Source: Hephaestia caeni (GTDB lineage: Bacteria; Pseudomonadota; Alphaproteobacteria; Sphingomonadales; Sphingomonadaceae). From it: a DNA stretch of 64,000 nucleotides. The stretch's first letter is position 1. The number at the start of each line of letters is the position of its first letter. The stretch spans positions 1,151,001-1,215,000 of the forward strand of contig NZ_QXDC01000003.1 of the NCBI RefSeq assembly GCF_003550065.1, written 5' to 3'. The translations under genes were made by a program, and so were the position numbers. This document shows positions 63,711 to 64,000 of the stretch, piece by piece. The notes beneath the pieces were generated by a model. It saw nothing but the letters and a program-made list of their open reading frames with translations. It was not told the DNA's origin and did no database searches.

Positions 63711-64000
63711 ATGACGGTCGCTGCTATTCTGGCGGGCAAGGGGCATGAGGTGGTCACGGTCACTGCCGATCATTCGGTTGCCGAGGCGCTGGCGGTGCTT
63801 GCCGATCGCCGGATCGGCGCGGTGCCGGTGATGGCCGACGATGGTGTCGCGGGGGTGTTTTCCGAACGCGACGTCATCCTGTGCCTCGCGCGTGACGGCG
63901 CGGGCGCGCTCGACAGGAGCGTCGGCGAGGTGATGACCGCGCCCGCCGTCACGGTTACCCCGCACGATCGCGCGCTCGCCGCGCTGTCGTTGATGACGCG
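63711..64000 (+). CDS. CBS-domain protein (3' end cut by window)
   Basis: At least 96 residues from ATG 63711, GGGAGAA upstream; no stop before the window ends. Reads MTVAAILAGKGHEVVTVTAD then HSVAEALAVLADRRIGAVPV and FSERDVILCLARDGAGALDR, i.e. one full CBS domain and the start of the second (VGEVMTAPAVTVTPHDRALAAL). Paired CBS domains bind adenosyl nucleotides. A short stand-alone CBS protein of ~145 residues is the usual form in sphingomonads. Confidence 0.9.
   Translation, partial: MTVAAILAGKGHEVVTVTADHSVAEALAVLADRRIGAVPVMADDGVAGVFSERDVILCLARDGAGALDRSVGEVMTAPAVTVTPHDRALAALSLMT

Overview
The window is about 64 kb of high-GC chromosome from an alphaproteobacterium, most likely a sphingomonad (Sphingomonas or a close relative). 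The evidence is the gene set (GapR, DUF4167, DUF1244, zinc-free L36, a fused-style Xaa-Pro aminopeptidase, the ybgC-tolQRAB-pal cluster), the codon use, and dense short palindromic repeats of the type seen in sphingomonads. Most of it is core housekeeping DNA. No rRNA, tRNA, CRISPR array or prophage was recognised.

Layout. 1-1852: 3' part of thiC. 2072-2811: a lower-GC patch with a candidate small RNA and an unknown accessory gene that has a consensus promoter. 3042-5403: small hypothetical, PhnA-like and HTH genes. 5570-18201: exported or cytosolic hydrolases and peptidases (oligopeptidase B, GH92 mannosidase, HSL-type esterase, Xaa-Pro aminopeptidase, S33-type hydrolase), RF3, an SDR-epimerase pair, and a GIY-YIG nuclease gene enclosed by perfect 26-bp inverted palindromes. 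18209-22439: rpmI-rplT and pheST. 22753-27692: purEK, an (R)-hydroxynitrile-lyase-like cupin, and a lipoprotein/M14 peptidase/GNAT/gpmA run. 27889-31145: rpmJ, HAD, pyk, DUF1244, gapR. 31274-32531: yebC-ruvC. 32615-42748: a proline-rich membrane protein and rpoBC. 42999-45200: modABC. 45435-52163: ruvA, an inserted membrane gene, ruvB, ybgC-tolQRAB-pal. 52310-53688: an SPFH/Arc/membrane three-gene operon. 53741-57118: M20 hydrolase, DMT transporter, GNAT, ppa. 57199-64000: M61 peptidase, hisS, prfA, prmC, DUF4167 and the start of a CBS-domain protein.

The genes cover translation (pheST, hisS, prfA, prmC, prfC, rpmI, rplT, rpmJ), transcription (rpoBC, GapR, YebC), recombination and SOS repair (ruvC, ruvAB with a perfect alphaproteobacterial LexA box), envelope integrity (Tol-Pal), molybdate uptake, purine and thiamine synthesis, glycolysis (gpmA, pyk) and peptide or glycan breakdown.

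Most notable: (1) a family of head-to-head palindrome pairs scattered between genes, one pair of which encloses a GIY-YIG nuclease gene, so that it looks like the autonomous member of a REP-like mobile family; (2) a ~109-nt structured small RNA candidate with its own promoter and perfect terminator; (3) hisS whose anticodon-binding domain has foreign base composition and lost the usual motifs; (4) a low-GC membrane gene spliced between ruvA and ruvB; (5) a 31-bp near-identical element upstream of ruvA and of a small unknown gene; (6) an SPFH-flotillin/ribbon-helix-helix operon with a palindromic operator at its promoter.
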